A stretch of DNA of 5,666 bases. Origin: CAVOBC01 sp963693635. GTDB taxonomy: Bacteria > Pseudomonadota > Gammaproteobacteria > Pseudomonadales > Azotimanducaceae. The notes below the pieces were generated by a model, which did not search any database, was not told where the DNA came from, and saw only the letters and a program-made list of their open reading frames with translations. The stretch is from the NCBI GenBank assembly GCA_963693635.1, contig CAVOBC010000319.1, positions 1 to 5,666 on the forward strand, in the 5' to 3' direction. A program made the translations under genes and the position numbers. Positions 4,996-5,666 of the stretch are shown here, piece by piece (position 1 is the first letter of the stretch; each line of letters opens with the position of its first letter).

Positions 4996-5666
4996 GTCAG
5001 CCGGCTGACGGTGACGATCACGATCAGCGCGAACAGAAACGCGGGCAGCAGTTCATACACACCCAGGATGCCGAACGGTCCCCCGGACAACGGCTTCCAC
5101 ACGACAACGGTCGCGGCACCAGTAATCATGCCAGCGAGCGCCCCGGTTCGCGTCGGATTGCCATATAAAGACAGCAGAATCACCGGGCCAAATGACGCGC
5201 CGAGCCCCGCCCACGCGTAGCTCACCAGCCCCAGCACCTGACGAGCAGGATCAAGCGCGATGACCATCGCGACGCCAGCGATCGCAACCACGGTCATGCG
5301 GCCGACGATGACGAGTTCCTTTGCATCCGCATCCGGCTTTAGCCAGGCTTTATAGAAGTCTTCTGACAGCGCGCTGGACGCAACGAGCAGTTGTGAGTCG
5401 ATCGTACTCATCACCGCCGCCAGAATTGCGGCGAGCAGAATGCCGGCAATCCAGGGGTTAAAGAGAAGCTGCGTCGCTCTGATGAAGACCTTTTCCGCGT
5501 CACCGGCAGGGAGCGATTCCCCAGCGACCCCAAACCACGCCGCACCGAGCAGGCCAACTGCGACCGACGCCATCGTCGTCACCAGCATCCAGCTCATGCC
5601 GATCCACTTCGCCGTCGCCATGCGTTCAGGCGACGCGATCGCCATGAATCGCACCAGCACGTGCGG
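4968..5666 (-). CDS. putP: Sodium/proline symporter PutP, C-terminal part (start beyond the right edge)
   Basis: The 232 residues visible match the C-terminal half of E. coli PutP (502 residues), an inner-membrane SSS-family carrier that imports L-proline with Na+, for nutrition or osmoprotection. The frame continues to the window edge: PHVLVRFMA corresponds to PHILARFMA inside the E. coli protein, so the gene is cut, not short. Roughly six membrane segments are visible (about residues 24-42, 67-90, 120-137, 147-167, 174-192 and 200-221). AAVMSTIDSQLL includes Ser87-Thr88, equivalent to the E. coli Na+-binding Ser340-Thr341. VLGLVSYAWAGLGASFGP and NPTRTGALAGM are also family hallmarks. The C-terminal tail is about 20 residues shorter than in E. 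coli. The last 28 bp overlap the receptor gene on the other strand. Confidence 0.95.
   Translation of the reverse strand, partial: PHVLVRFMAIASPERMATAKWIGMSWMLVTTMASVAVGLLGAAWFGVAGESLPAGDAEKVFIRATQLLFNPWIAGILLAAILAAVMSTIDSQLLVASSALSEDFYKAWLKPDADAKELVIVGRMTVVAIAGVAMVIALDPARQVLGLVSYAWAGLGASFGPVILLSLYGNPTRTGALAGMITGAATVVVWKPLSGGPFGILGVYELLPAFLFALIVIVTVSRLTQSSADTLT

Overview
The window looks like ordinary chromosome of a moderately GC-rich gammaproteobacterium. The long, two-module QueF, the close resemblance of two proteins to Escherichia coli YdjA and PutP, and a pseudomonad-type helical/BRCT protein all point that way, but no species can be named. I found no CRISPR array, toxin-antitoxin pair, transposase, integrase, phage gene or clear defence system.

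Layout from left to right: (1) the first 39 codons of a secreted protein, read leftward from a TTG start; (2) a short AT-rich stretch with three TATGTTGG repeats next to the 3' end of a tRNA-Ser(GGA) gene, also read leftward, with a sigma70-like promoter and a GC-rich leader hairpin; (3) a two-gene leftward operon, a YdjA-type nitroreductase followed after 3 bp by a helical/BRCT-domain protein; (4) a 177-bp gap with three hairpins, one of them nested; (5) queF, leftward, for queuosine synthesis; (6) a divergent control region with a TTGACA box facing queF and a TATAAA box plus a TTGCACTGCAA palindrome facing right; (7) a complete rightward TonB-dependent outer-membrane receptor; (8) the C-terminal half of the Na+/proline symporter PutP, leftward from the right edge, whose end overlaps the receptor's end by 28 bp.

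The genes do not form one pathway. QueF makes preQ1 for tRNA wobble modification. YdjA and the BRCT protein are co-transcribed but have no proven shared role. The receptor and PutP are envelope transporters for different membranes. The points most worth a second look are a QueF in which the conserved active-site His (E. coli His229) is Ala, the repeat cluster at the tRNA-Ser 3' end that could mark an old integration site, the nested hairpin upstream of ydjA, and the convergent overlap of the receptor gene with putP.
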